This document shows positions 8,520-16,751 of a DNA stretch of 64,000 nt, piece after piece. The DNA is from 21-14-0-10-47-8 sp966211455 (lineage in GTDB: Bacteria > Bdellovibrionota > Bdellovibrionia > Bdellovibrionales > Bdellovibrionaceae). Location of the stretch: positions 62,001 to 126,000 of the forward strand of contig CBIHNI010000007.1 of assembly GCA_966211455.1 (NCBI GenBank), given 5' to 3'. How positions within the stretch are numbered: the stretch's first letter is position 1; each line of letters begins with the position of its first letter. The notes below the pieces were generated by a model. That model was not told the origin of the DNA. It worked only from the letters and a program-made list of their open reading frames with translations, and did not search any database. A program made the position numbers and the translations under genes.

Positions 8520-9129
8520 AGAGATATTCGCGCAGTTTGTTTTCGGCCCACTTCAGATGCAGATCGGTTTGTGGGTCTTGCAGGTTTTCAAGTTTGGCGT
8601 GCTCGGACATGGGCGTTCCCAGATAAGGCGTCATCCAGGATTCGGGCTCAAGCACCCCTTGCTGAAAAAGCATCTTCAGCGAAAAATGCACGCGAAAGAT
8701 TTTTAAGTTCTGTGTTTGCTCGAGCGCTTTCAGACTGTGGCCGCCCAGATTGAAAAGACCTTCTGAAATCGAATCCCCTTCTTGAGAAACTTTGGAAAGG
8801 CTTTCCAGCACATGGAAGGCGACTTCCATTTTGTCGTAATCTTTCCGCAGATTTTCAAAACCGTTCAGCAGATGTGCTTCTTCCAATGTCGAGATGCGGT
8901 CTTCTTGCAGCGGACGTTTAAAGCGGACCTCGACAAAATGAGTGGGCTCGAGCACCCCGCCGGCAAAACGCTTTTTGGATTTCAAAGCCCCGCGCGCCAG
9001 CAAAGAAAGCTTTTCCCCGCCCGAGGTCAGCGCCTGCAAAATCAGATCGGCTTCACCGTATTTGGTGGATCGCAGGATCAGCGCTTTGGCTTTAGTCGAA
9101 ACTGGCAATCTGGCACTCCCGGAGAGCAT
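8497..9129 (-). CDS. recO: DNA repair protein RecO
   Basis: 210 residues, somewhat shorter than the usual 230-250. The N-terminal OB fold is recognisable (KALILRSTKYGEADLILQAL, then LLARGALKSKKRFAG, typical RecO), followed by a helical C-terminal domain. The zinc-binding Cys cluster of some RecO proteins is absent. RecO acts with RecR and RecF to load RecA on SSB-coated single-stranded DNA. The start is uncertain: ATG at 9129 (weak Shine-Dalgarno) or TTG at 9108, which has GGGAG in front. It overlaps the upstream gene by 38 bases (17 from the TTG), so the two are translationally coupled. Its 3' end overlaps the convergent barrel gene. Confidence 0.88.
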   Translation of the reverse strand: MLSGSARLPVSTKAKALILRSTKYGEADLILQALTSGGEKLSLLARGALKSKKRFAGGVLEPTHFVEVRFKRPLQEDRISTLEEAHLLNGFENLRKDYDKMEVAFHVLESLSKVSQEGDSISEGLFNLGGHSLKALEQTQNLKIFRVHFSLKMLFQQGVLEPESWMTPYLGTPMSEHAKLENLQDPQTDLHLKWAENKLREYLSTGMLST

Positions 9130-10069
9130 TTTCCAATGCGGCTCTCAATCCGGGATGATCTAAGATTTCGGTGCCTAAAAGCAAGAGTCCTCTTAAAATT
9201 GATTCTGAGGGTCGTGGCTTCCACCACTCGTCATAGTTCTTGGTCCCACCCCAGCGGCAAAGATGCGTGGTTTCGAGCCGAGTTTCGAAGCCGGGTTTGT
9301 CAATCTTCAGTCCCAGGCTCCCCGCCAGGAACTGCTGCAAGGCCTCCCCGCCGATTTCTTCCGAATAAATCAGGGCACGATCCCAAAGACGATTGGCGTG
9401 CGCGAAAAAGGGCTTGTACCCTGGTGGCAGATTGTTTTCAAAATTTTCCACCTTGGCCTGATTTTCAGCGGTGGATTTGGCGATGGCTTCCAGTCTTTGC
9501 AGAAAAGCTTGCGGCTCCCAATTCAAAAAACTGGAAATCAAGGGCGGCGATTTCAGCTTGGTGCCGACAAAGGCCACCGCCGTTTGCGGATCGTAAGCGC
9601 AGATGCGTGACGAATACGGCATCACATCTGATTTTCGATACAGATGCGAGTGATGCGAAACCTTGAAACAGAAGATCCGCTTCTCATTGAGCAGTTTTTC
9701 GAGCTCATGTCGGTCGTAAAGCTCGCCGGTGATAGCGTGATCTTCGCTGATCAACACAAAGCAGGTCTCGCGCTTTAAAGATTCGACCCAGGTTTTGGGA
9801 TCGAAACTGTCCGGCGCCATCTGCACGTCGTAACCTTCTTTATAAAGGTAAGGCAGGATCGACTGGAAATGCGGGGTCGCTCCCGGCACCATGGCCACCG
9901 CACGTTTGTGACTGTAGAACTGGGCCGTGGACAGGGCGAGCTCAAAGACCGCCGCCGCCGCCCCTTGATAGCATCTAACCGTCACTTCAGGAGCAGGCTT
10001 GAGGGCGCTTGTGGCGCTTAGATTCAGGCTTTCCCAGGCTTCAAAGGCGGTGACGTCCACTTTCATCAT
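9092..10069 (-). CDS. Unrecognised protein, possibly related to PLP-dependent fold-type I enzymes
   Basis: 325 residues from the ATG at 10069; an ATG at 10117 would add 16 residues but lies inside an inverted repeat that looks like an operator. There is no signal peptide. The layout (a Gly/Ala-rich helix early, a FVLISED strand, a small loop FKVSHHSHLYR and FVGTKLKS) is reminiscent of aminotransferase-like folds, with the Lys of GTKLK in the position of a Schiff-base lysine. This is inference only; no family is confidently recognised. It is coupled to recO by overlap. No DNA-repair motif is seen. Confidence 0.65.
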   Translation of the reverse strand: MMKVDVTAFEAWESLNLSATSALKPAPEVTVRCYQGAAAAVFELALSTAQFYSHKRAVAMVPGATPHFQSILPYLYKEGYDVQMAPDSFDPKTWVESLKRETCFVLISEDHAITGELYDRHELEKLLNEKRIFCFKVSHHSHLYRKSDVMPYSSRICAYDPQTAVAFVGTKLKSPPLISSFLNWEPQAFLQRLEAIAKSTAENQAKVENFENNLPPGYKPFFAHANRLWDRALIYSEEIGGEALQQFLAGSLGLKIDKPGFETRLETTHLCRWGGTKNYDEWWKPRPSESILRGLLLLGTEILDHPGLRAALENALRECQIASFD

Positions 10070-10110
10070 CCCAGTGTAACAAGCGCATTCCGCGGGCGGT
10101 ACGGACCTTG

Positions 10111-10137
10111 GTCTCATTTCTTATCTCAAAATGAGAC
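10111..10137. promoter_or_regulatory. Inverted repeat, candidate operator
   Basis: Perfect 9-bp arms GTCTCATTT and AAATGAGAC are separated by 9 bases, with a second nested TCTCA/TGAGA pair (10124-10136). They lie in the divergent region between the genes starting at 10069 (-) and 10299 (+). A partial further copy (ACGAGAC) lies near 10157. Confidence 0.45.
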
Positions 10138-10298
10138 AGGCTCCAAAGTGTCAACAAACGAGACAACTGCAGAGCCGCTTTTGCGTAGGCCCTTTCCACA
10201 CTCTGCCAACACTTGCTTAACCCGCCTGAATGATTGAACAAAATTTTATGGCACAAGTGGCTTCAGCCTTGCTCTTTCTATTTTCATCAGGAGGCTTG

Positions 10299-11603
10299 AT
10301 GCCATCGAAGCACGTTCGTACACTATTGCGGAATTCCGGTTTGCTGGTGCTATCCGCTTACCTGACAGCTTTCACCGCCCCCATGAAAGACGATTTGATT
10401 GAGCTTAAAGCCAGTCTCAATGCGCGATCCGAAGCGAAGTTTCGCGATATGGATAGCAACAAAGTTTACATTCTGAAAACCGGCACGCGCGGCATGATCA
10501 AAGAGGTCAAACGCTTTGAAACCGGTAACTATGGAATTTGCATTCAAATTCAAAACGTTCAGGATTTGGGCCCCGAGCAGAAATGCGTTTGGGTTCATTA
10601 TCGCCCTGAAAATCCCAACATGAATTTGTACTCGGTCGCCAAAGACGACAAAGCCCGTCTGCAGCAAATGGAAGCTTGGGCCAAAGACGGCAAGCAAGTT
10701 TCCTTGCAAAAAATCGGCAGCCCCGATCAAGCGACGGCAGCGGAAACGACCCGTGAAATCGCAGCCCTGGCACCAAAGTCAGTTCCGACAAAATTGCCAA
10801 CGGTGACGATCACAGTGCAAAAGCCTGCGGCAAAATCGGTAGACAAGCCAGTTGCATCGAAACCTGTTGAAGTTTTAAAAACCGATAAATCTCGCTCGGA
10901 CAATGACAAAGCGGCAAATGCATTCGCTGGCGCCGATGCGCAGACGGCGGTTGCTGTTTTGAACCAAAGCCAGGCCGCAGTTTCGAAAATAGGAAGCGGC
11001 TGTGCCGCTTGTGATATCGCCTCATCGGGTGCGGCGGATTTCTTTATCCGTGCGGCGACGACCCGAAAGATGGCCCCACGCTGTGCTTTTTTGATGGACG
11101 ATAACGGCAAGATGGGCGAATACGGAAAATCCGTTTTCAATATCATGTCAGAAGATCAGTACCGCCCGCAGTTCACCAAACAAAATGCTCTGGGCTCTTA
11201 CTGCCCCAAGTTTAACTCCTTGAGCGACACCCAGAAACTGCAAGCATGGACTTGGTTCTGGACGGCCCTGGCGCAAGAAGAAGCCAGCTGCATTGTGAAC
11301 GCACATCATGGAACCACCTACACGACGAAATCCGGCGAAACCCGTATCCTGAACCCGCGTGAAGGCTACGGCCTTTGGGCGATGGAGCGCGACCGCAACG
11401 TACGCCGTTCACGCGGCGCTGCCTGCGACAGCATCGGAACGGTTGCTGGCCAAGCTCGTTGTTCAATTGATATTATGGTGAAACGTCAGCTCGCGATCGG
11501 TGAAGCGGCGAGCTCAAAAGGCGGATACTGGGGCCCGATTCGTCGCGAATCCAAAGACCATCAGCTGATGCCACACATGAGGAGACTGAGCCTATGCTTC
11601 TAA
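10299..11603 (+). CDS. Exported protein, possible transglycosylase-like C-terminal domain
   Basis: 434 residues. The ATG at 10299 is chosen for the AGGAGG five bases upstream; the frame is open further up to 10230. A hydrophobic N-terminal segment (about 10-28) looks like a signal peptide. Residues about 30-125 form a compact domain with an SH3-like strand pattern. A Pro/Ala/Lys linker (about 135-215) follows. The Cys-rich C-terminal domain (about 240-425) contains WTALAQEEASCIV, which resembles the catalytic-Glu helix of SLT lysozyme-like folds, and YGLWAMERDR. The enzyme call is tentative. It overlaps the next gene by 10 bases, so the two form an operon. Confidence 0.7.
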   Translation: MPSKHVRTLLRNSGLLVLSAYLTAFTAPMKDDLIELKASLNARSEAKFRDMDSNKVYILKTGTRGMIKEVKRFETGNYGICIQIQNVQDLGPEQKCVWVHYRPENPNMNLYSVAKDDKARLQQMEAWAKDGKQVSLQKIGSPDQATAAETTREIAALAPKSVPTKLPTVTITVQKPAAKSVDKPVASKPVEVLKTDKSRSDNDKAANAFAGADAQTAVAVLNQSQAAVSKIGSGCAACDIASSGAADFFIRAATTRKMAPRCAFLMDDNGKMGEYGKSVFNIMSEDQYRPQFTKQNALGSYCPKFNSLSDTQKLQAWTWFWTALAQEEASCIVNAHHGTTYTTKSGETRILNPREGYGLWAMERDRNVRRSRGAACDSIGTVAGQARCSIDIMVKRQLAIGEAASSKGGYWGPIRRESKDHQLMPHMRRLSLCF

Positions 11604-12151
11604 AATCAAATCTCATCCTGACAGTCTTAATGTTTGCATCTTCAGTTTTTGCCGGCGGCAAAGCCATCTCAACTCTCGAAGCGGGTCGCTATGTTTTTGA
11701 TGCGCGCGCTTCGAATTTGGATGAAATGCAACAAACCGTGAATCTTTGCGCCGACTTTACGATTCGGCCCCAAGACCTAACCGGAAATGGTCCCTTGAAT
11801 CTGGGAAGCCGCTACGCTTTCGAGATTCGAGCATCGATGCATGCCGTGGAATCCGACATCAATGACCCCACCCAGTGCGCAGAGAGCCGCTTTCGCGAGC
11901 TGAATGATCGAACAGATTCGGACTCGCAAACGGTTTTGAAACGCATCAATGAAGAACAATGCGATAAAAAGGGATCCGACGGTCAAATCACCACGGCGGT
12001 TCGTTCGATAACAAAAATGGAAGCAATTCTGAGCCAGAACCGAATCGAGCTGCATTACGAAATGCAAAATCGAAAAGATAAGAACAACATCGATTCAGCG
12101 ATGGTCGAAGCGACACCGTTGACTTGCGTTTGGATTCGCCAAAATCAATAA
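11594..12151 (+). CDS. Small secreted protein, operon partner of the preceding exported protein
   Basis: 185 residues. The Shine-Dalgarno GAGGAG lies inside the end of the preceding gene and the two overlap by 10 bases. The signal peptide MLLKSNLILTVLMFASSVFA ends at an A-x-A-like site. The mature domain has four Cys residues suggesting two disulfides, and a beta-rich pattern. No family is recognised. It ends nine bases from the convergent DUF4423 regulator gene with no terminator in between. Confidence 0.7.
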   Translation: MLLKSNLILTVLMFASSVFAGGKAISTLEAGRYVFDARASNLDEMQQTVNLCADFTIRPQDLTGNGPLNLGSRYAFEIRASMHAVESDINDPTQCAESRFRELNDRTDSDSQTVLKRINEEQCDKKGSDGQITTAVRSITKMEAILSQNRIELHYEMQNRKDKNNIDSAMVEATPLTCVWIRQNQ

Positions 12152-12160
12152 AGTCAGAAT

Positions 12161-12988
12161 CTAAGAACGACTCCATCCGAAAAGATCAAAGTTCATTTGA
12201 TACACTTGCTCGGATGGGGCTTCTTTCACGATCTGTTCAATCTGCTGCAAACTTTTTAGAAAAATTTGATGAATTTTAGCTCGGGCTTCTTCATTCGCCG
12301 TGAAGGTGACGGCGAAATTGTAGCGTTCGTCTTCCGGTAAGCCTTGTTGGTGTTGCAAAGATCGGTATTGCATCAGCAGCTGCTGCGGCCGGCAGATCGG
12401 CGAAGTCTTGCTCAGATGAATGGACTTTTTCGTTTTCAGATAACCCTTCGGCGTTTTCTTTAGCAAGCCCAGCTCGACAAGTTCATCCACAAGCGCGTTC
12501 ATCTTCACCGGATCCAGCCGCAGGCTTCGAGCAATTTTCTCTTGATCGTTTGCGTACTCTTCAACACCGAAGAAAGCGTGCACCAGCTGCAGCTCGGGCT
12601 GAAGATAAAATCGAGTCATAATTTGCTCTTCCATGTCCGTGGTCGAGGCTTTCAGATAAGAATCGGTCTTCAGTTTTTGTTTTCGCAGATCACCCAGTCT
12701 TTGCTTTAAGGAATCCTTCCGTTTTGGGTGGGCGCTTCGCTCCCATTCCAGCAAGGTTTGGCCATATTGAAGCTCTTCGTTGGTCAAAGAAAAGACCTGC
12801 GCGACCGAAAAAAACTGATCCGGACTGAGATGTGCTTTTTCTTTCAGAACATTTGTTAGATACGGCGCCTGCACGTCGGCCAATTCGGCCAAACGGGCCA
12901 ATGTATGAGCCGGACTGCGTTTTTTCCATTCGGCCGCCTCGTCCCTGATCCATTTTCGATAAGACTGATAATCATAAAGATTGTTCAC
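12161..12988 (-). CDS. TIGR02147/DUF4423 family regulator
   Basis: 275 residues. The N-terminus (YDYQSYRKWIRDEAAEWK) matches the characteristic start of the TIGR02147 family, known mainly from Fibrobacter and Bdellovibrio. A helix-turn-helix-like segment (about 25-60) precedes a central helical part with a winged-helix-like MNALVDELVELGLLKKTPKGYL (about 160-185). The C-terminal domain (about 195-270) is DUF4423. It is cytoplasmic, with no signal peptide. Family members are presumed DNA-binding regulators; the ligand is unknown. It is divergent from a secreted-protein gene across a 166-base AT-rich gap carrying repeated TTAATTAA palindromes, which may be its own operator. Confidence 0.82.
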   Translation of the reverse strand: MNNLYDYQSYRKWIRDEAAEWKKRSPAHTLARLAELADVQAPYLTNVLKEKAHLSPDQFFSVAQVFSLTNEELQYGQTLLEWERSAHPKRKDSLKQRLGDLRKQKLKTDSYLKASTTDMEEQIMTRFYLQPELQLVHAFFGVEEYANDQEKIARSLRLDPVKMNALVDELVELGLLKKTPKGYLKTKKSIHLSKTSPICRPQQLLMQYRSLQHQQGLPEDERYNFAVTFTANEEARAKIHQIFLKSLQQIEQIVKEAPSEQVYQMNFDLFGWSRS

Positions 12989-13045
12989 GCTTCACCCACC
13001 ATTCAGATGCATTCTTAATGAATCTGAGCCGATTTTTGAAATTAT

Positions 13046-13079
13046 AAATTAATTAATAAAATCATTTCAAATTAATTAA
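13046..13079. repeat. Two AAATTAATTAA direct repeats in a divergent promoter region
   Basis: The 11-base sequence AAATTAATTAA occurs at 13046-13056 and 13069-13079, 23 bases apart, each containing the palindrome TTAATTAA. They lie between the DUF4423 regulator (-) and the secreted-protein gene at 13155 (+). The two-turn spacing fits a dimeric regulator binding one DNA face. Confidence 0.5.
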
Positions 13080-13154
13080 CTCTCGATTGCAAAAAGGTCG
13101 GGTCGTGGATACCTTTTGCCCGAATTTAAACACAATCCTCTTTCAGGAGTTTTT

Positions 13155-13613
13155 ATGAAAAAGACGTTTTTGATGATCGCAATGGTTCTAAGTTCTCAAT
13201 TCGCCCTGGCGACTTCGCCCATGAAGCCGGCTTTGCCTTTGGCTGAAATTAGCGTTGGCGTTTTCTTCGCGCCTCCGGGCTCTGCCGGTCAATACACGAC
13301 AACCGTTTACTGGGATGGTAAAATCATTGCTAAAGACAACAAAGGAAACCAAACTTTGATCGCGACCCTGGCTCCGTCGGCCGTGGAAAAGCTCGAGCAA
13401 CAAATCGCTGAAGTTCAAGATGGCAAATTGGAAAAAGAAGAAGGTCCCGAGTGCATGGACGCCCCGACAACAAGCTACTCTGTGATCAAATCGAATGGCG
13501 ACAAGATTATGGTCAAACAAACCGCAGGCTGCCGAGACAGCGTCTTGCAATCTGCTTGGTCAGTGATCCGCATCTTGGAAAGCATCCAGTTGCTTTCAAA
13601 CCAGCTGGATTAA
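13155..13613 (+). CDS. Small secreted protein
   Basis: 152 residues. The start at 13155 is set by CAGGAG six bases upstream; the frame is open back to 13116. The signal peptide MKKTFLMIAMVLSSQFALA ends at an A-x-A site. The mature part has two Cys residues (EGPECMDAPTT and QTAGCRDSV), a likely disulfide, and resembles small beta-sandwich inhibitor-like secreted proteins. No family is recognised. It is divergent from the DUF4423 regulator gene and may be its target. Confidence 0.7.
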   Translation: MKKTFLMIAMVLSSQFALATSPMKPALPLAEISVGVFFAPPGSAGQYTTTVYWDGKIIAKDNKGNQTLIATLAPSAVEKLEQQIAEVQDGKLEKEEGPECMDAPTTSYSVIKSNGDKIMVKQTAGCRDSVLQSAWSVIRILESIQLLSNQLD

Positions 13614-13626
13614 TATGTCCACCGCA

Positions 13627-13660
13627 CGGACGAGTCTGGAATCCTTTCACGACTCGTCTG
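13627..13660 (+). other. Intergenic stem-loop
   Basis: GACGAGTC / GACTCGTC arms (13629-13636 and 13651-13658), extended by G-T and C-G pairs, enclose a 14-base loop. No T-run follows, so it is not a standard terminator. It lies between two secreted-protein genes and could separate their mRNA stabilities. Confidence 0.5.
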
Positions 13661-13701
13661 CCCGTCTTGCGATCGTCCTCTGATTCGGAGATAAACTCTT
13701 T

Positions 13702-14370
13702 ATGAAACGTCTCGTGCTTTCCATTCTGACTGCTCTCTGTTTTTCTGGTCTTTATTCTTCCGCGCTTACAAAGCCTTCAAAACCATTGATTCCGATTCAG
13801 ATCACAACGGATCTGAAAAAGGACGTCAAAGAAGGAACTTTAAAAGACCGTCCTTCTTTGGGTAAAACAGGTGACTGGAATAGCTCCGGCGCGCCGGAAA
13901 TGCCTTATCATCCCGAATACGAGTTTTCATATCGCTGCCAAGTTCAGATGACGGATCAGGTGATCCGCACTGAAGGCGGCAATAAATATGTTTTCTGGGC
14001 GACGGCGGTCTTCGAGCTGAGCGACAAGCAGGCTTCAATTTCGACTGCCGAGATGAAATGGTATGGAAAGAAACTTTTCGGCCTGAATACGGTCAACGAT
14101 ACGGATGATAAAATTCCGTTCGCGTTGGACGGTGGAGATGTCTTCCTGATTTTCCGCCGGTCTCAGACCCCGGAAAAAGATCTCGTGTATTTATTCTTGA
14201 ATCTTGAACAGAAAATCGGTTCTGCGGCGAAAGTATCTGAAAACGCCCGCGTCCAGTCCGATCGCAACACCCTATGGATTTCGGGCCAGGTGGAAACCAA
14301 GGTCAGCTCGCAGAATTCGGCGCCTTATCCAACAATGAAAATGAATGTGACCTGCGAGAAGGAAAAGTAA
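13702..14370 (+). CDS. Secreted protein of unknown function
   Basis: 222 residues with a Sec signal peptide (about 1-20). The mature protein is beta-rich, with Cys residues at about 74 (SYRCQVQ) and near the end (NVTCEKE) that could pair. There are no known motifs. A CGGAG Shine-Dalgarno lies about 10 bases before the ATG. It is followed by a bidirectional terminator that also ends the leftward nuo operon. Confidence 0.7.
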   Translation: MKRLVLSILTALCFSGLYSSALTKPSKPLIPIQITTDLKKDVKEGTLKDRPSLGKTGDWNSSGAPEMPYHPEYEFSYRCQVQMTDQVIRTEGGNKYVFWATAVFELSDKQASISTAEMKWYGKKLFGLNTVNDTDDKIPFALDGGDVFLIFRRSQTPEKDLVYLFLNLEQKIGSAAKVSENARVQSDRNTLWISGQVETKVSSQNSAPYPTMKMNVTCEKEK

Positions 14371-14419
14371 TCTCTCTCGCCCACAATCGGTCGCCAAAGA
14401 AATCCGTGATCGCTAGAAA

Positions 14420-14458
14420 TAAAAAAACCCAGATCTTTCAACCTGGGGTTTTTCATTT
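14420..14458. terminator. Bidirectional rho-independent terminator
   Basis: CCCAG / CTGGG stem (14428-14432 and 14443-14447) with A-rich and T-rich flanks on both sides. It sits between the secreted-protein gene (+) and nuoI (-), so it can stop transcription from both. Confidence 0.75.
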
Positions 14459-14509
14459 TCAGCATGACAACAATTTGATTTCGCAAAAAGCGCCACCTGG
14501 TGCGGTGGG

Positions 14510-14544
14510 GATCGGCCAGGCCTGCTAGGTTGGCAGAGCCGATC
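14510..14544 (-). other. Structured region downstream of nuoI
   Basis: The 236 bases between 14371 and 14606 contain no gene. Besides the terminator they hold a GATCGGC / GCCGATC stem (14510-14516 and 14538-14544) and a smaller CCACC / GGTGG stem (14493-14508). These would lie in the 3' untranslated end of the nuo mRNA and could protect it. Confidence 0.4.
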
Positions 14545-14606
14545 TGGCGATCATTTTGGCCCGCCGCAATACCAAAGGGTATCAGGTGCGGCCGGCCAGG
14601 CACTTT

Positions 14607-15134
14607 TTAGATTCCGGCTTTGTGGCGTTCTTCGTCGTCGACGATGGAAAGGATTCCGCCTTTCAATTGTGGACGGTAGGCCAAGTGCTCGATTCCGTAA
14701 TGGAAGTTGGCGCCGTTCACGCCTGGCGTTTGCCATTCGGGACCCATACGAACCGCGTCCACAGGACAAGCTTCTTCACAGAAACCGCAGAAGACGCAGC
14801 GAAGAACATCGATCTCGTATTTGATCGGATATTTTTCGACGCTAGGATCTTCGTGTTCGCTGGCAACAATGGAAATACATTCGGCCGGACAGTTGGTCGC
14901 GCACAACATACAAGCCGTGCAACGAAGCGATCCATCTTTCTTCACCGTCAGAACGTGATTTCCCTTAAAGCGTGGCGAGTATTCGAATTTCTCTTCCGGA
15001 TAGTTCAAGGTGAGCATCTGCTTCTTTTGGAACAGATTCTTCACCAAGTGCTTGGCCGTGATGACCATCCCGCCCAGGATTCCGGGCAAGTACCATTCGC
15101 TAACTTGTGATGTATTTTTTTGTACAACCGACAT
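14607..15134 (-). CDS. nuoI: NADH-quinone oxidoreductase subunit I
   Basis: 175 residues, normal length. Two 4Fe-4S ferredoxin motifs are complete: CTACMLCATNCP and CVFCGFCEEACP. They carry clusters N6a and N6b, which pass electrons toward NuoB on the membrane-proximal side of complex I. The start ATG is preceded by GAGGAAA. It is the last gene of the leftward nuo operon, 24 bases after nuoG. nuoH, which normally lies between nuoG and nuoI, is absent here. Confidence 0.96.
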   Translation of the reverse strand: MSVVQKNTSQVSEWYLPGILGGMVITAKHLVKNLFQKKQMLTLNYPEEKFEYSPRFKGNHVLTVKKDGSLRCTACMLCATNCPAECISIVASEHEDPSVEKYPIKYEIDVLRCVFCGFCEEACPVDAVRMGPEWQTPGVNGANFHYGIEHLAYRPQLKGGILSIVDDEERHKAGI

Positions 15135-15158
15135 ATGTTTCCTCGAACCCCGTTGGGG

Positions 15159-16751
15159 TTACAGTGTACCTCGACGATAAACGAATTCATTTTTCTTACG
15201 GTGCTCAACCACAACTCGGTCTGGTGGACGGCTTGCTTCCACCATCACGTTCGTGTCCGGCTTCACCGCGAATGATTTACCAGCCAGCAAATCGCCCGCT
15301 TCTGACAAAGTCAGGGCTTCCGACACAACCGTTGTGACTTTTTTGAATTTCTGAGCCAAGCCCGCATAGTTCACGAAAGTTCCGTCTTTTTCGACGTAAG
15401 ATTTCATTGGGATGAGCCATGCATTGCCCGTCAGATTTTCCAAAGCCTCGTTACGGCAAGATTGCATCCAGATCAGGTTCTGCGCCTTTGAAAGCTCTTT
15501 CACCTTGACTTGGATGTCTGGGAACTGAGCTTGAACTTCGGGACCTGCGACAACCACGGTTTTGAATGAACCGCTGTTGATGCCAGAAACCAGATCCGAC
15601 CACTTGGTCGAAATTCCGTGCTTTTTCAAAACTTGCAACAAGCCTTGGGTGTTCGGATTCTTGTCTCCGCGAAGCAAGATGCCATCGAATTCGTCCATTT
15701 TCTCTGGGTTTTGATTCCAGTGGAAAATGTTCTTCGACTTCAAGTCGTTGACGAATGTTCCGATGATGCTCTCGTACTCTTCGACGGTGTATTGGCCTGT
15801 CAGAACCAATGCTGCATTTGATCCCGCCGCTTTCACGACTTCGGACGCTTGCTTTGCTGCGGCTCCTGGCAGAGCTTCTTCCCAACCTGTTGAAAGACGG
15901 CGTTTGCCTTTCAGCAGACGGCTTTCGCGGTTGACGTACTTGTAAACGTCGCGACCTTCATCGCACATCCAGTGACCGTTGACCTCTTTATTGTAGACAG
16001 GCTTCACGCGGAAGAAACCTTCGCGATTGTAATAAGCCTTCACGTTACAGCCCGTGCTGCAACCGTTGCACAATGTGTTTCCGTCTTTGAGATACCAAAC
16101 GCGCTGACGGAAGCGGAAGTCTTTCGACGTCAAAGCTCCGACCGGGCATATATCAACGGTGTTCAAAGAATATTTGTTATCCAATGGCTTGCCATCGAAG
16201 GTTCCGATTTCAGAGCGGTCCCCCCGATTGAAAATTCCAAGCTCGTTGGTTTTTGAAACTTCTTCGGTGAAGCGAACACAGCGCGAGCACAAAATGCAGC
16301 GCTCGGTATCCAGAACCACGGTTGGTCCCAGATCGACGACTTTGTGTTTTTTCACTTTCTTCTCGGCCATTTCAGGATTGTATTTCCCGAACTCCATGTA
16401 CTGATCTTGCAGACCGCATTCGCCGGCCTGATCGCAAATTGGACAGTCCAACGGATGGTTGATCAAATGGAAATCAAGACCCCACTTGGCTGCGTCTTGA
16501 ACTTTCGCCGACGTGTTGTTGATCTTCATGCCTTCCGTGACAACGGTGTTGCAGGCGATCTGAACTCGTGGATTTCCTTCGATCTCGACCATGCAAAGAC
16601 GGCAAACGCCGGCGACAGAAAGACCTGGGTGCCAGCAGTAATGCGCGACTTTCCCATTTTCCCATGCGCCATCTTTTCCATACATCGCTTCGATGATGGT
16701 GCTTCCTTCTTTGACTTCGACTTCTTTGCCGTTAATGGTGCATTTCGGCAT
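15159..16751 (-). CDS. nuoG: NADH-quinone oxidoreductase subunit G, short form
   Basis: 530 residues, clearly shorter than many NuoG proteins (about 690-910). The N-terminal 2Fe-2S ligands (Cys39, 50, 53, 67) and the His-Cys3 4Fe-4S site (His99, Cys103, 106, 112) are intact, and a further CILCSRC...CPVGAL site follows. CNGCSTGCNV plus a later Cys (HWMCDEGR) indicates the additional cluster at the start of the molybdopterin-like domain, which is then only partly present. GGGAG precedes the ATG. It overlaps nuoF by 20 bases. The role is electron transfer from NuoF toward NuoI. Confidence 0.95.
   Translation of the reverse strand: MPKCTINGKEVEVKEGSTIIEAMYGKDGAWENGKVAHYCWHPGLSVAGVCRLCMVEIEGNPRVQIACNTVVTEGMKINNTSAKVQDAAKWGLDFHLINHPLDCPICDQAGECGLQDQYMEFGKYNPEMAEKKVKKHKVVDLGPTVVLDTERCILCSRCVRFTEEVSKTNELGIFNRGDRSEIGTFDGKPLDNKYSLNTVDICPVGALTSKDFRFRQRVWYLKDGNTLCNGCSTGCNVKAYYNREGFFRVKPVYNKEVNGHWMCDEGRDVYKYVNRESRLLKGKRRLSTGWEEALPGAAAKQASEVVKAAGSNAALVLTGQYTVEEYESIIGTFVNDLKSKNIFHWNQNPEKMDEFDGILLRGDKNPNTQGLLQVLKKHGISTKWSDLVSGINSGSFKTVVVAGPEVQAQFPDIQVKVKELSKAQNLIWMQSCRNEALENLTGNAWLIPMKSYVEKDGTFVNYAGLAQKFKKVTTVVSEALTLSEAGDLLAGKSFAVKPDTNVMVEASRPPDRVVVEHRKKNEFVYRRGTL

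Noticed and set aside
8782..9666. 294-residue forward frame
   Set aside because: Shadow of recO and the gene upstream of it, whose reverse frames carry real motifs.
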